From: Tuctoria greenei
Taxonomy: Eukaryota; Streptophyta; Magnoliopsida; Poales; Poaceae
DNA length: 64,000 bases
Direction of reading: 5' to 3'
Assembly: GCA_036927565.1 (NCBI GenBank)
Contig: JAYESD010000002.1
Location: 141,429,167-141,493,166 of the forward strand
The notes under the pieces were generated by a model. That model saw only the letters and a program-made list of their open reading frames with translations. It was not told the DNA's origin and made no database searches. Made by a program: the position numbers and the translations under genes. Below, one piece after another: positions 1 through 9,482 of the stretch. The stretch's first letter is position 1, and the number at the start of each line of letters is the position of its first letter.

Positions 1-235
1 GCGCATCTACGTTCCGCTGCGCTGCACGTCTAGCGGTAACGATCCATGACCTCTGTACTCACATGTTTTCTGGGTGATACGGTAGAGTTGCTAGAGTAGT
101 GTACCGCTGATTTCCTAACAGAAAGTACAGTTTCTTCTAGCATTGGTCTCCTGGTTCAAGTTGGTGGAAGATAACATTAGAAACATACCTTGACCACCAA
201 ATAATTTTTGTCGTTGTGGGAATTCTCTCCTTGAA

Positions 236-620
236 CTGAAGTGTTTGTTTGACGATGAGTTTGTTTATGGATAACTTGAGCAAGGCAGATCAATTGAGAA
301 GAGAGAAACCATTCCAGAGTTGGGAGGTCCAAAGTGTTCTTGCTTCATGGTATCAGGTGATCTGAATGGTGAGATGACAAAAAATCAGCTTGCAAAGAGA
401 ACTCAAATGATAATTACATATACATTCCAGCTCATGTAGATATTCTGAATGGAGATATGCTTCATTTCGAGAAGCATTGGTTGAAGGGTCAGGGTGTTAT
501 TGTTCATGATGCCCTTGCATTAACAGTCATCAGGAGGGCCTTACAATAAAGAAGGACACACATGATGGGTTCTCAGTTATTGCTCTTGAATGTCTGTAAT
601 GATCTGAGTATATGACTTTA
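236..620 (+). pseudogene. JmjC histone demethylase fragment (JMJ25/IBM1 type), left arm copy
   Basis: Positions 382-528 translate without a stop. The segment includes YIYIPAHVDILNGDMLHF, then EKHWLKGQGVIVHDALALT, which matches the stretch leading into the JmjC domain of plant JMJ25/IBM1-like H3K9 demethylases (pattern HF..HW..G.PVIV...L). Upstream, 236-381 encodes LKCLFDDEFVY and GGPKCSCFMVSGDL in another frame, with one stop, so at least one frameshift separates the two parts. After 528 a short deletion removes the part that in the facing copy reads LGLSREPIAM, and the frame is lost. No start codon, promoter or iron-binding HxD motif lies in the fragment. It is a pseudogene piece. The family call rests on remembered family patterns and was not searched. 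Confidence 0.7.
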
Positions 621-687
621 TTGTCATCGGTGTTCTACTTAAGGATTGCAAAATGCATTAGTATCTTCTGATGTCAAGTTTTGCTAA

Positions 688-1110
688 TACCCCAGACCAT
701 TTCAGATATTCAAGAGCAACAACTGAGAACCGATCCCGTGTGTGCTTCCTTTCTCTTAAGGCCCTCCACATGGCAATTGGTTCCCGGCTCAGTCCTAAGG
801 TTAATGCAAGAGCATCAAGAACAGTAACTGGCTGACTCTTAAACTAATGCTTCTTGGAATGTAGCATATCTCCATTCTAAATATCTACAGCAGTCGGACA
901 ATATATTTAGCTATCAATTGAGTTCTCTCTCCAAACCGATTTTCGGATTGTTTTATCATTCATATCACAAGATTCTATAAAGCAAGAAAACTTTGAACCT
1001 TCCAACTTTGCAATGGTTTCACTCTTGAAAATTGAACTGCCTTTCTCAAGCAAGCCAGAAACAAACTCATCCTCAAACAAACACTTCAGTTCAAGAGGAA
1101 ATTCCCACAA
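688..1110 (-). pseudogene. JmjC histone demethylase fragment (JMJ25/IBM1 type), right arm copy
   Basis: One minus-strand frame runs from 1110 to 688 (141 codons), broken only by three stops, the first at 909-907. It opens with WEFPLELKCLFEDEFVSGLL, then GSKFSCFIESCDMNDKTIRK, and ends with QPVTVLDALALTLGLSREPI, AMWRALRERKHTRDRFSVVA and LEYLKWSGV. The PVTVLDALALT...EP.AMWRALRE run is characteristic of the region just before the JmjC fold in JMJ25/IBM1-like plant demethylases. Upstream on the same strand (about 1290-1111) the sequence stays alignable with the facing arm, but a coding frame is less clear. The catalytic core is absent. With the two other minus-strand exons at 8.0 kb and 58.1 kb it probably belongs to one decayed host gene. 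Confidence 0.75.
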
Positions 1111-1214
1111 CGACCAGATTTATTTGGTGTACAAGGTATGCTTCCATTGCTATTCAATTATCTTCCACTGACTTAAAATGGGAGTCCAATGCTTAGAAGA
1201 AACTGCACTATCAA

Positions 1215-1590
1215 TCAACATGCATTCTTGTACATCAGAAGCCTCTAGGGCTTGCAGTGTCATTATGTTTACTTCTATGTCGCATATCATCCTTGCCTCC
1301 TACTCCAAATGGATAAAAAATTGAGTCAACATTAACATCACTATATGGCGATGGAACTTCGAAGCTTGCGGCAGCAACCGAGACACGGATCCTAGGAACA
1401 GTTCTCGTAGATTCTATGATAGTTAAAATAGGTGTTCTGCTATTGTTGCTGTTTAAAAAAAACTATTAAGGGGACACGCAAAAGAAACAAATATTGTACT
1501 TACGATTGATAAGTAAAGCAAAACCAACCAGTATATCCGCATATCGCTTAAGAAACTAACTAGATGACCCTTCACTTTGTATACATCAAA
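1215..1590. other. Host sequence, no gene recognised
   Basis: This lies between the inverted repeat and the first copia element. No long frame, repeat or RNA gene was seen. It probably continues the decayed minus-strand JmjC gene (intron or lost exon), because flanking exons lie on both sides, but nothing here was translated convincingly. The last five bases before the element (1591-1595, ACCTC) are the copia target duplication. Confidence 0.5.
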
Positions 1591-1595
1591 ACCTC

Positions 1596-2520
1596 TGTTG
1601 AAATATTTGGGTCTGGGCCCATTTATTCTCTATTAAATTCCAAAATATGTAAATGAGGCATTTATCCCACATTGAATATTTGAGGAGACTAACACTTATT
1701 TATAAGGGAAGATATTCTATATGTGTGGAATATGTGAGAGAAGGATGAGCTAGAGCTGCAAACAAATCACTTGCACACACGCGCGTATTAGCGTATTTTC
1801 ACGTGAGTTAACGCGTGACTTGTGACTTGCGACGTGACGACTGACGCGGTAATTATGCTCTCTCTCTCTCACTCTCTCTCTAGAAGACTGGCACTAATAT
1901 GGCTTTAGTGTGCTTTAATTCATATCACTTTATGAATCAGTTTCTGGAGGATAATGGTGTGCAGTAACTGACATGGTCTAATTATGCTGCAAATACTGAA
2001 GTTTATTGTATTCAGTTACTAGATCTTAATTGTGCTACTTTACTGCATACTTAATTCCTTCAGTTACTAGAGTCTGTCACTAAATATACAAAATGAGAAC
2101 CTTCATTCTGTAATAGAGAGGTGAATAGACTCGCTAGTCCACTGTGTTGAGCATCTGCTGCAGGCTAGTCTATCCCTCTCGTCGGCATGGCACCGACGTG
2201 TGGGAGTGCGGTGTCTCTGAAAACACGTCCTGCTGAAGAATCTGCATGGGTTGGGGCGAATCATGTTTTTGTGAAGCGTACGCGTGATTGCTCGCTTGAC
2301 GTTCTACATCATTCTACGGTCTTCTTCACGCTTTCAACTTCTCATCTTTCAAGCTGGATACTTCTCCTCCGTGAGTACTGATGATTTTTTTACGCATGAA
2401 TATGATAGATATAATTTGTTCTATTAGCATGTCACTGCTTATATTTGTGAATTATCTATCATTCGTACTGTTATAATATTAGGAATTAATTTTATCTCTA
2501 AAGTGCATTGTTTTTTAACA
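1596..2520 (+). repeat. 5' LTR of the first copia element (925 bp)
   Basis: It starts TGTTGAAATA and ends TTTTTTAACA, and matches 6973-7894 along its full length. A TATA-like TATAAGG lies at 1701-1707, and a CT-rich microsatellite at about 1858-1882. Another TATA candidate, intact in the 3' LTR (TATATATA, about 7454-7461), reads AAATATAC here. A 64-codon frame at 2187-2381 lies in the leader part and is probably not a gene. Confidence 0.93.
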
Positions 2521-2571
2521 ATCTAAAAACCTGATAAGCACTTTAAGATAGGTAATAGCTTTGCTGATGCG

Positions 2572-3400
2572 ATGAAACCTGAGAAGTTTGCTGGTTCAAA
2601 TATTAGGAGATGGGCTACAAAACTTTATTTGTGGCTCATTGCTATGGACATATCTTATGTTCTAAAGCGTGTAGATCGACCCATGGCTGTTGAAAAACAT
2701 GCAGAGTTTGATAAGACTAATGTTATGGCAGTGAGTTACATTTTGATTGTGTTAATTAATAAACTGTGTGATGTGTATATGACTCATAAGAGTGCAAAAG
2801 AGCTCCAGGAGGCCATAGAACATAAGTATGGTGCATGAGATGTTGGACATGAGTTGTATGTCATGGAGAGCTATCATAATTTTAAGATGGCAGATAACCA
2901 TTCAATTATTGAGCAGGCTCATGAAATACAACTCATTGTAGGAGATCTTTAACACCTTGGACTAAATTTGCCTGATCAATTTGTGGCTGGGGGCATTATT
3001 GCAAAATTACCTCCATCTTGGAGGGGATTTGCCACGTCTCTAAATCATAAGAGACAGAACATTTCTGTTGAGGATTTGTTGGCTTCTCTTGATGTGGAGG
3101 AGAAAGCTCGTGCAAAATATGGCACGTCCAAGATGCATGAAGGACATCCAGTACTAAAGTCATGTAGCATGCTGGACTAAAAAAAGGGAAAAATAAGGTT
3201 GTATACACCACCAACTTCAAGAGAAAGGAGAAGAAGAAGAAGATAAACATGGTTGAGGTTGAATGCTATGTCTGTGGCAAGGTTGGGAATTTTGCAAAAA
3301 AAGTGCATGGACAAAAAGGCAAGAAAAATCAGAAAAAATCTGCGAACATGGTTATTAGCGATGTTGGAGCAACAGGGTATGGTAATACATATACTGTTTT
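2572..3400 (+). pseudogene. copia gag (UBN2-type capsid), broken
   Basis: The frame starts with MKPEKFAG and continues with the UBN2-type capsid pattern, including KELQEAIEHKYGA. A TGA at 2836-2838 ends the first 88 codons, a TAA follows near 2950, and then PDQFVAGGIIAKLPPSWRGF and DLLASLDVEEKARAKYG mark the conserved capsid C-terminus. The zinc knuckle after 3249 reads CYVCGKVGNFAKKV. The first two cysteines are present, but the histidine and last cysteine are replaced, so it could not bind zinc normally. In the family, this protein forms the virus-like particle and binds element RNA in the cytoplasm. This copy cannot make it. Confidence 0.85.
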
Positions 3401-3404
3401 AAAG

Positions 3405-4620
3405 ACATGTCAACCTGCTGAATGGCAGATTGATATAGGGGCTAATATTCATGTTTGTGCTAATATATCTATGTTTTCTTCTTATCAGGCTACCCACCGT
3501 GCCTCCATCCTGATGGGAAACGGCTCACGTGCTTCTGTTCATGGTGTTGATACGTTCAGTCTGAAGTTCACTTCAAAAAAGACCGTACAACTGAAGAATG
3601 TGCAGCATGCCCCTCAATAAATAAAAATCTTGTCAATGGCTCTTTGCGGTGTCGAGATGGATTTAAGTTGGTGTTTGAGTCTAATAAAGTAATCGTGTCA
3701 AAATGTGGACTTTTTATTGGAAAAAGCTATGACAGCGGAGGCTTGTTCCGGTTTTCCCTTTCACATTCTAGTAGCTCTATGGTGAATTTTTTGAATAAAG
3801 ATGATGAAGCAAGTGTTTGGCACTCACCTTTATATCATATAATTTTGGATGCATCTCACGGCTATCTACATTATATTTAATTCCTAAAATTCCTATAGTC
3901 AAAGGTTCTGAGTGTCAAGCTTGTGTGCAAGCAAAACAACCAAGAAAACCACACTTGGCTATGGATGAAATAAATTTGACACTTTTCGAACTCATTCATT
4001 CTGATCTTTGTGAAATGAATGGTGTGTTGACTGTTGGGTGAAAGAAATATCTAATTACATTTATTGATGATACAACTCGTTATTGCTATGTGTATTTACT
4101 TAAATCAAAGCATGAGGCATTAGATCGCTTCAAGATCCATAAGGCAGAAGTTGAGAACCAACAAGTAAGAAAGATAAAAAGAATTACATCAGATCGTTGA
4201 TGAGAGTATTTTTCCGATGAGTTCTCTCAATTTTGTGCTGAAAATGGAGTCATACATGACAGAACACCTTATTCACCTCAACCAAATGGGGTTGCCGAGA
4301 GAAAGAACCACACTCTAACAGATTTGGTGAATGCCATGTTAGATACTACAGGTTTATCTAAGGCATGGTCGGGGGAGGCAGTTCTGACTGCAAATCATGT
4401 ATTGAACAGAGTCACATAAAAAATAGTGAGAAAACTACATATGAAGGATGGAAAGGAAGAAAACCATCTCTTTCTTACCTGTGCACATGGGGGTGTTTGG
4501 CTATGGTAAATATACCAATAGTTAAAAAGTGTAAACTCAGAACTAATATTATCGATTATCTTTCTTGGTTATGCATCTAATAGTCCTGCCTATAGATTTC
4601 TAATAACTAAGTTTGACTCA
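3405..4620 (+). pseudogene. copia protease and integrase, broken
   Basis: The protease region (about 3420-3620) begins WQIDIGANIHV. The expected aspartic protease motif D[ST]GA is changed to DIGA. After a stop at 3618-3620 the GAG-pre-integrase and zinc-binding part runs through about 3790-4040 (CQACVQAKQPRKPH). The integrase core follows with LIHSDLCEMN and FIDDTTRYCYVYLL. The second aspartate region reads ITSDR followed by a stop, and PNGVAERKNHTL keeps the catalytic glutamate. The end at about 4560-4600 (LGYASNSPAYRF) is the usual copia integrase exit. Frames switch several times. In an active element these proteins cut the polyprotein and insert the cDNA. Confidence 0.8.
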
Positions 4621-4839
4621 CCTTTTTTGGTCGTTGACACAATAGTTGAACCTGAGATGCCACATTTTTTAAATTATTTTTCCTAGGGATGATACACATA
4701 ACTCTTATGTTCGTACACATGACAATAATTATACCCCATATGAAGTCTTAGTACAACCTGATTTTACACCTTAGAAAATTCATTACAACCATACGATGGA
4801 GAAAACAATAAAACAACTCATCGAGCGAGCAAGAGACAA

Positions 4840-5700
4840 CGGATTCCAAAATCCTTTGGTGATGATTTCATTGTTTATCTTGTGGATGATACACCGAGAT
4901 CCATCCTAGAGGCGTTTGCATCTCCTCATGTAGACGATTGGAAGGAAGCAGTCTGGAGCGAGATGGAATCCATCATGACTAACAAAACCTGAGATTTAGT
5001 GGATCGTCCATTCGGTTGTAAAACAGTTGGAAGTAAGTTTGCGTTCAAGAAAGAGCTTAGGCCTAACGATACAAAAGAGAAGTACAAGGTTGGGCTTGTG
5101 GCAAAAGGTTATACATAGAAAGAAGGAGAAAACTTATTTGATACTTACTGACCCGTTGCTAGAATGACAATGATTTGAGTACTTCTAGCTTTGACTGCCT
5201 CACATGGTCTTCTAATTCATCAAATGGATGTGAAGACAATTTTACTTAATGAAGAGTTGGATGAGGAGATCTATATGGATTGGCCAGAAGGATTTGAAAT
5301 ACTCGGTCAAGAGAATAAGGTGTGTAAGTTAATGAAATCTTAATACAGTGTTAAATAGGCACCAAAGCAGTGGATTAGAAGTTTTAGAGTACCATGACAC
5401 AAATAGGCTTTGCTGTCAATGAGGCTGATAAATCTGTATATTATCGATATGGTGGGGGTAGAGGAGTGATCATGTGTTTATATGTGGATGATATTTTAGT
5501 TTTTCGAACTGATATTGATGTGATAAATGAGGTAAAATATTTTCCATTCTGAAATTTTGATATGAAAGATTTAGGGGAGGCGGATGTTATCTTAAACGTC
5601 AAGCTGATAAGAAATAAGAATGAGATTACTCTCTTGCAATCTCATTATGTTGAGAAGGTGTTGAACCATTTTAGCTACTAGGACAGCAAGCCTTCACTAA
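4840..5700 (+). pseudogene. copia reverse transcriptase, broken
   Basis: The N-terminal landmark is WKEAVWSEMESIMTNKT, then KYKVGLVAKGYT and IHQMDVKTILL (the MDVK motif of copia RT). The active-site box CLYVDDILVF is intact at about 5474-5510. KDLGEADVILNVKL is the family's FLG-type motif in altered form. At least eight stops, for example in ARMTMI-stop-VLLAL, and a frameshift around 5340-5400 prevent translation. The domain copies element RNA into cDNA inside particles in active relatives. Confidence 0.85.
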
Positions 5701-5754
5701 CACCATACGATCCTAGTATAATTCTTCATAAGAAATAAAACATTAGGAAGAGAC

Positions 5755-6390
5755 CAATTGAGATATTCTCAGATAATTGGTTCGCTCATGTACCTAGCTG
5801 GTGCTAAGCGACTTGACATTTCCTTCGTAGTTAGCAAATTGAGCCAGTTTTCTGCTAATGCAGGAGATGATTATTGGCGTGCTTGAGCGAGTTATGCACT
5901 ACTTGTGTGGTACAATGATCTATGAAATTCACTATACAGGAGACCCTAAAGTTTTGGAAGGTTATAGTGATTCCAATTGGTTTTCTGATGCTGATGAGAT
6001 AAAGGCAACAAGTGGTTATTTCTTTAGGGAGCAGCTATTTTAAGGAGGTCTTGTAAACAGACCATTTTGACGAGGTCAACTATGGAGGCAGAGCTTATAA
6101 CATTAGATACAGCCCCTGTGGAAGCAGAGTGGCTGGACGAACTCTTGATAGATTTACCAGTGGTGGAAAACCAATTCCTCAAATTCTTATGTACTGTGAC
6201 AATCAAACCATTTTTGCAAAATGTCAAGCACAAAGGATAATATGAAATCCTCATGAAATGTGAAAAGACAGTTAGAATCTGTTAGAAAATTAAGAAAATC
6301 CGAAGTGATAGCCATTTATTATATTCAAACAACAAAAAATCTAGCAGACCCGTTTACAAAATGTCTATCAGAAATGTGATATATAGTGCA
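5755..6390 (+). pseudogene. copia RNase H, broken
   Basis: Frame 5858-6043 gives VLERVMHYLCGTMIYEIHYT and LEGYSDSNWFSDADEIKATS, matching the LRYL..T...GL.....L.GY.D.D.A.D...R.STSGY pattern of copia RNase H. The C-terminal landmark NLADPFTKCLSEM lies near 6340-6380. Several stops and frameshifts lie between. About 6390-6972 is the untranslated 3' part, with the polypurine-like TTTGGTGGGA directly before the LTR. Confidence 0.8.
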
Positions 6391-6972
6391 TCGAAGGAGA
6401 TGGGATCGAGGCCCATGTGAGTTGTACACAGCGGTAACCCAAACCTATGTGATCGAAGATCCCGTGAATTACGATTTGGGAAAAACTAGCTGTATGTATG
6501 ACTAGGAGAGTACATAACTATATAGTACCTTCTCTAGTGAAGATGCAATACTCTCCATTCTGTAAGGAAGGCTGACTTAAGTCTTAATGTGTTCGGAGGC
6601 TACAATGTGAGATATTGTCCTACATATTATTCTTGTATGAACACACCTATATGAGCTGACTGTTGGTCGCAGTCTGTGGGATTTTGGAATTCTTTAAGAA
6701 GCTCATGAAAGAGACACGGTAGTATTACTTATAGGCTCCACCCAAGGACTGGACCAATAGGCGCCTAGTATAATTTTGGTCTTTAAATGAAACTACCTCG
6801 CGCAAAACTACCAATTCAAGACATAGTCCATTGTGTTGTTGTGGTTTGGCATATTTTCTAGATCAACATGGATGTTCAACGAAATAGGTCTCTGTCGCTA
6901 AACTGATATATCAAATAACATCATGGACGCATGACAAGTACTGTCAGTTATGCTTTTGGAATTTGGTGGGAT

Positions 6973-7894
6973 TGTTGCAATATTGGGGCCTGGGCCCATT
7001 TATTCTCTATTAAATTTCAAAACCTGTAAAGGAGGCATTTATCCGACATTGAATATTTGAGGAGAGTAGCACTTATTTATAAGGGAAGCTATTCTGTATG
7101 TGTGGAATATGTGAGAGAAGGATGAGCTAGAACCGCAAACAAATCACCTGCACGCGCGTGTATTCGCGTATTTGTGTACATTCGCGTTAGGTAACGCGTG
7201 ACTTGTGACTTGCGACGTGGTGACTGACGCGGTAATTCTGCTCTCTCTCTTTTGACAAGATTGAAACTAATATAGCTTTAATTTGCTGTAATTCATAGCA
7301 CTTTATGAGTCAGTTTCTGGAGGATATTGGTGTGCAGTAACTGACGCGGTCTAATTATGCTGCAAATACTAAAGTTTATTGCATTGAGTTACTATAGCTT
7401 AATTGTGTTGCTTTACTGCATACTTAATTCCTTCAGTTCCTAGAGTCTGTCACTATATATACAGAACGAGAATCTTCATGTTGTAATAGAGAGGTGAACA
7501 GACTCACTAGTTCACTATGTTAAGCGTCTGCTGCAGGGCTAGTCCGTCCCTCTCGTCAGCGTGGCACCGTCGCGCGGGAGAGCAGTGTCTCCAAACCATG
7601 TCCCGCTGAAGAACCTGCATGGGTTTGGGCAAATCAGGTTTTTGAGAAGTGTACGCGCGACTACTCACTTGACGTCCTACATCATTCTACGGTCTTCATC
7701 ACGCTTTCAGCTTCTCATCTTTCAAGCTGGATACTTCTCCTCTGTGAGTAATGGTGAATTTTTTACGCATGAATATGATAGATACAATTTGTTCTATTAT
7801 CATGTCATTGCTTATATTTTGTGGATTATCTATCATGCGTACTGTTATAATTTTAGGAATTAATTTTGTCTCTAAAGTGGATTGTTTTCTAACA
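6973..7894 (+). repeat. 3' LTR of the first copia element (922 bp)
   Basis: It starts TGTTGCAATA and ends TTTTCTAACA, and is followed at once by the target duplication ACCTC. It keeps a TATATATA at about 7454-7461 that is mutated in the 5' LTR. Open frames at 7561-7995 on both strands are chance frames in the LTR. Confidence 0.93.
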
Positions 7895-8010
7895 ACCTCT
7901 GTCGTAAAAAGCATACTTAGGAGAGACTCAGAAGCACAAAGCATAAAATAGATAACATCCATCTTCTTAAGCCAAGCATATATAAATTGACACAATTATA
8001 ATAATAATAC

Positions 8011-8131
8011 CTTGAATACACTTTTCGAAGCATCTGCTCCTGATGAAATTCTTTCAACGAAGGGAGTAAAAGTTGTGCAATGAGCAAAGAGAGTTTAATT
8101 TTATCATCTTTGGATACCTCCCTTTTGTTAA
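8011..8131 (-). pseudogene. Exon remnant of a JMJ25/IBM1-type demethylase gene
   Basis: On the minus strand the frame reads REVSKDDKIKLSLLIAQLLL followed by PSLKEFHQEQMLRKVYSR, ending at a GT donor-like site (AAG at 8013-8011, GT at 8010-8009). Plant JMJ25/IBM1 proteins have such a helix (pattern ...LLPWLK...QEQ...E) between the RING-like zinc finger and the second cysteine cluster. The expected W after LLP is S here. The exon lies between the first copia element and gypsy A. The next upstream exon would be the one at 58.1 kb, since gypsy A split the two. The call is by remembered family pattern, and the fragment is too short for certainty. Confidence 0.5.
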
Positions 8132-8148
8132 CCCGTGGACAGAATAAT

Positions 8149-8787
8149 TGTTGGTACCCTGCGCAGTGGGTACCCCATGATATAGCAAGGAAAGCTAAGG
8201 AGTTCCACCCTTTCAAGTTGAAAACCTCTGAAGGCACACGTGTTGCACAGTACTGGATCCGCCTCCCTCATTTGGGTAGCTCCAGCACTGACACGTGTAT
8301 CACAAGGCCGGACCTAACTCCCTTCATAGGGAAGCTCCAGTCTTGCCATGGGTCCAGTGACCTTGGACCTAACCCCCAGTAGAGGGAAGCTCCGGTGCTG
8401 CCACGTGTATAGTGGCTCCGGACCAGCCTCCCCATGATGGGAAGCTCCGGAGCCACCACGTGTTAAACCTCCGGGGCTAGAACTTCAACGAAAGACAGAG
8501 AGATCTCCAACGGCTCGGACCTTCAAGGGACATCTAAAGCGACAGTTACAAGACCTGATTATGTGTCATTAATGCTATATTAATGACACATGATCAGTGG
8601 ACTGTTAATAGGGTAACACCATCATTAAGGTGCGTTATCCCTTTTAATTATGCTTAATACATGTAGATCGTGTATTAGGCTGTTAATCACACTAGGGCCA
8701 CATGTCGGGTGTGTTGTAACAGCCAGTCCTTAGACTATAAAAGGGCTGCACCGCACGATACATAGACAGGCAAGCTCACAAGATCAC
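8149..8787 (+). repeat. Gypsy A 5' LTR, first part
   Basis: It matches 57169 onward, starting TGTTGGTACCCTGCGC. A TATA box, TATAAAAG, lies at 8736-8743. The corresponding site in the 3' LTR has decayed to TATTAAAG. The LTR is cut at 8787 by the SIRE element and resumes at 39560. The last five bases, ATCAC, are the SIRE target duplication. Confidence 0.93.
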
Positions 8788-9065
8788 TGTAAGTGCATCT
8801 AGGATATCCCTTGTGGGTTTTGGCTAATTGATGACAAACATATGAGATCCTAATGAAACTATTGAGATGACTGCAGGAGAGATAAGTGAAACAGCTCGGT
8901 GCACACAAAAAGGTGAAAAATGGAGTGGTGTCGAAAGAGGGATACTTTGGTGGAGCTTGGAAGATCAAAATTAGATTTTGAATGTATAGGGAGTGTATGA
9001 AAGACACACTTCAAGAACTCACAACTTTGCACTGGGGTAAGGGCTTAAAATTAACTTAAAATTCA

Positions 9066-9440
9066 CAATGCACCGGACTAATCCGATCATGGACCGGACT
9101 AGTCTGATCATGGATCGGAGTAGTCCGTTTAACTCTCTGGAATCTCTCAAATTGGGAGACCGTACTAGTCCGTGTGTCCATCGAACTAGTCCGTTGATCT
9201 TTTTGTAGTCTCTCATATTGAGAGACCGGACTAGTCCGTGTGTTCACCGGACTAGTCCGTTGATCTTTCTGGAGTCTCCCTTCTGTGGAGATCGGACTAG
9301 TCCGTTGAACTTTCTGGAGTTCACCTTCACACAGCACAGGACTAGTACGAGCTTGGACCGGACTAGTCCAACAGACTTTCTGGACTTCAAAGTACATTGA
9401 GACCGGACAAGTCCGGACTTGCACCGGACTAGTCCGGTGT
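9066..9440. repeat. Array of the 12-bp palindrome CGGACTAGTCCG in the 5' LTR
   Basis: About a dozen irregularly spaced copies or one-to-two-base variants of CGGACTAGTCCG sit upstream of the TATA box. Perfect copies lie near 9233, 9249, 9293 and 9426. Others are degraded, for example ACTAATCCG, AGTCTG, GAGTAG and ACAAGTCCG. The core is a perfect inverted repeat (each half CGGACT), so each copy reads the same on both strands. Two further copies lie at about 10126-10160. Position in U3 suggests a binding site for a dimeric regulator, but this is inference. Confidence 0.85.
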
Positions 9441-9473
9441 TAGGATTTTTCAACGGTTACTTTTCGGAAACCC

Positions 9474-9482
9474 TATAAATAG
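9474..9482 (+). promoter_or_regulatory. TATA box of the SIRE 5' LTR
   Basis: TATAAATAG lies in the context AACCCTATAAATAGACAATC. The same site is conserved in the 3' LTR at 38790-38798. It lies just downstream of the palindrome array, which marks the array as U3 promoter sequence. Confidence 0.7.

Larger units (their letters stand above)
117..1214. repeat. Long imperfect inverted repeat built from JmjC demethylase exon copies
   Basis: The left arm (about 117-636) and the reverse complement of the right arm (about 668-1214) align along nearly their whole length, with substitutions and small indels. Anchors include CAGTTTCTTCTA, ATACCTTG, TCGTTGTGGGAAT, GAACTGAAGTGTTTGTTTGA, AATGGAGATATGCT and GGTTCTCAGTT. 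The loop is only about 30 bp (about 637-667). The left arm lacks roughly 27 bp present in the right arm, just before the shared GGAGGGCCTTA. Both arms code for the same protein segment, and both read towards the loop. A transcript through it would fold into a hairpin of about 500 bp with many mismatches. No terminal repeats or target duplication of a DNA transposon were seen, so an inverted gene duplication is the simplest origin. Identity was judged by eye, not computed. Confidence 0.85.
1596..7894 (+). mobile_element. Ty1/copia LTR retrotransposon, decayed, complete with both LTRs
   Basis: The element is bounded by TGTTG...AACA LTRs (1596-2520 and 6973-7894) and by a perfect 5-bp target duplication, ACCTC, at 1591-1595 and 7895-7899. 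The internal order gag, protease, integrase, reverse transcriptase, RNase H is the copia order. Every domain carries stops or frameshifts, so the copy is dead. The gag and RT style resemble Tork/Tnt1-like grass elements, but the lineage is not certain. No clear initiator-methionine primer site follows the 5' LTR. The polypurine-like tract before the 3' LTR is TTTGGTGGGA. In the first about 185 bp the two LTRs differ at about 8% of positions by eye, so this is one of the older insertions here. It sits in the host layer, apparently inside the decayed JmjC gene. Confidence 0.95.

Noticed and set aside
117..1214. Foldback or Mutator-like transposon
   Set aside because: Arms carry coding sequence of one gene almost to the loop, and no terminal motif or flanking target duplication was found. 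An inverted gene duplication fits better, though a captured fragment cannot be fully excluded.
2187..2381. Small ORF in the first copia LTR
   Set aside because: It lies in the transcribed leader of the LTR, and its 3' LTR equivalent (7561) has a different frame and no ATG, so it is not conserved.
8149..8787. Solo LTR of gypsy A at 8149
   Set aside because: The LTR is cut mid-sequence by the SIRE element and resumes at 39560, and the target duplication ATAAT is found only after 58003, so it is the 5' LTR of one long element.
9066..9440. CRISPR-like array
   Set aside because: Repeats are 12 bp, irregularly spaced and degenerate, and lie in a plant LTR promoter. No cas genes.
9056..9453. Minus-strand frames rich in RTSPV, and the similar ones at 38381-38769
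   Set aside because: They are produced by translating the repeated palindrome in the SIRE LTR. No protein logic, and the frames differ between the two LTRs.
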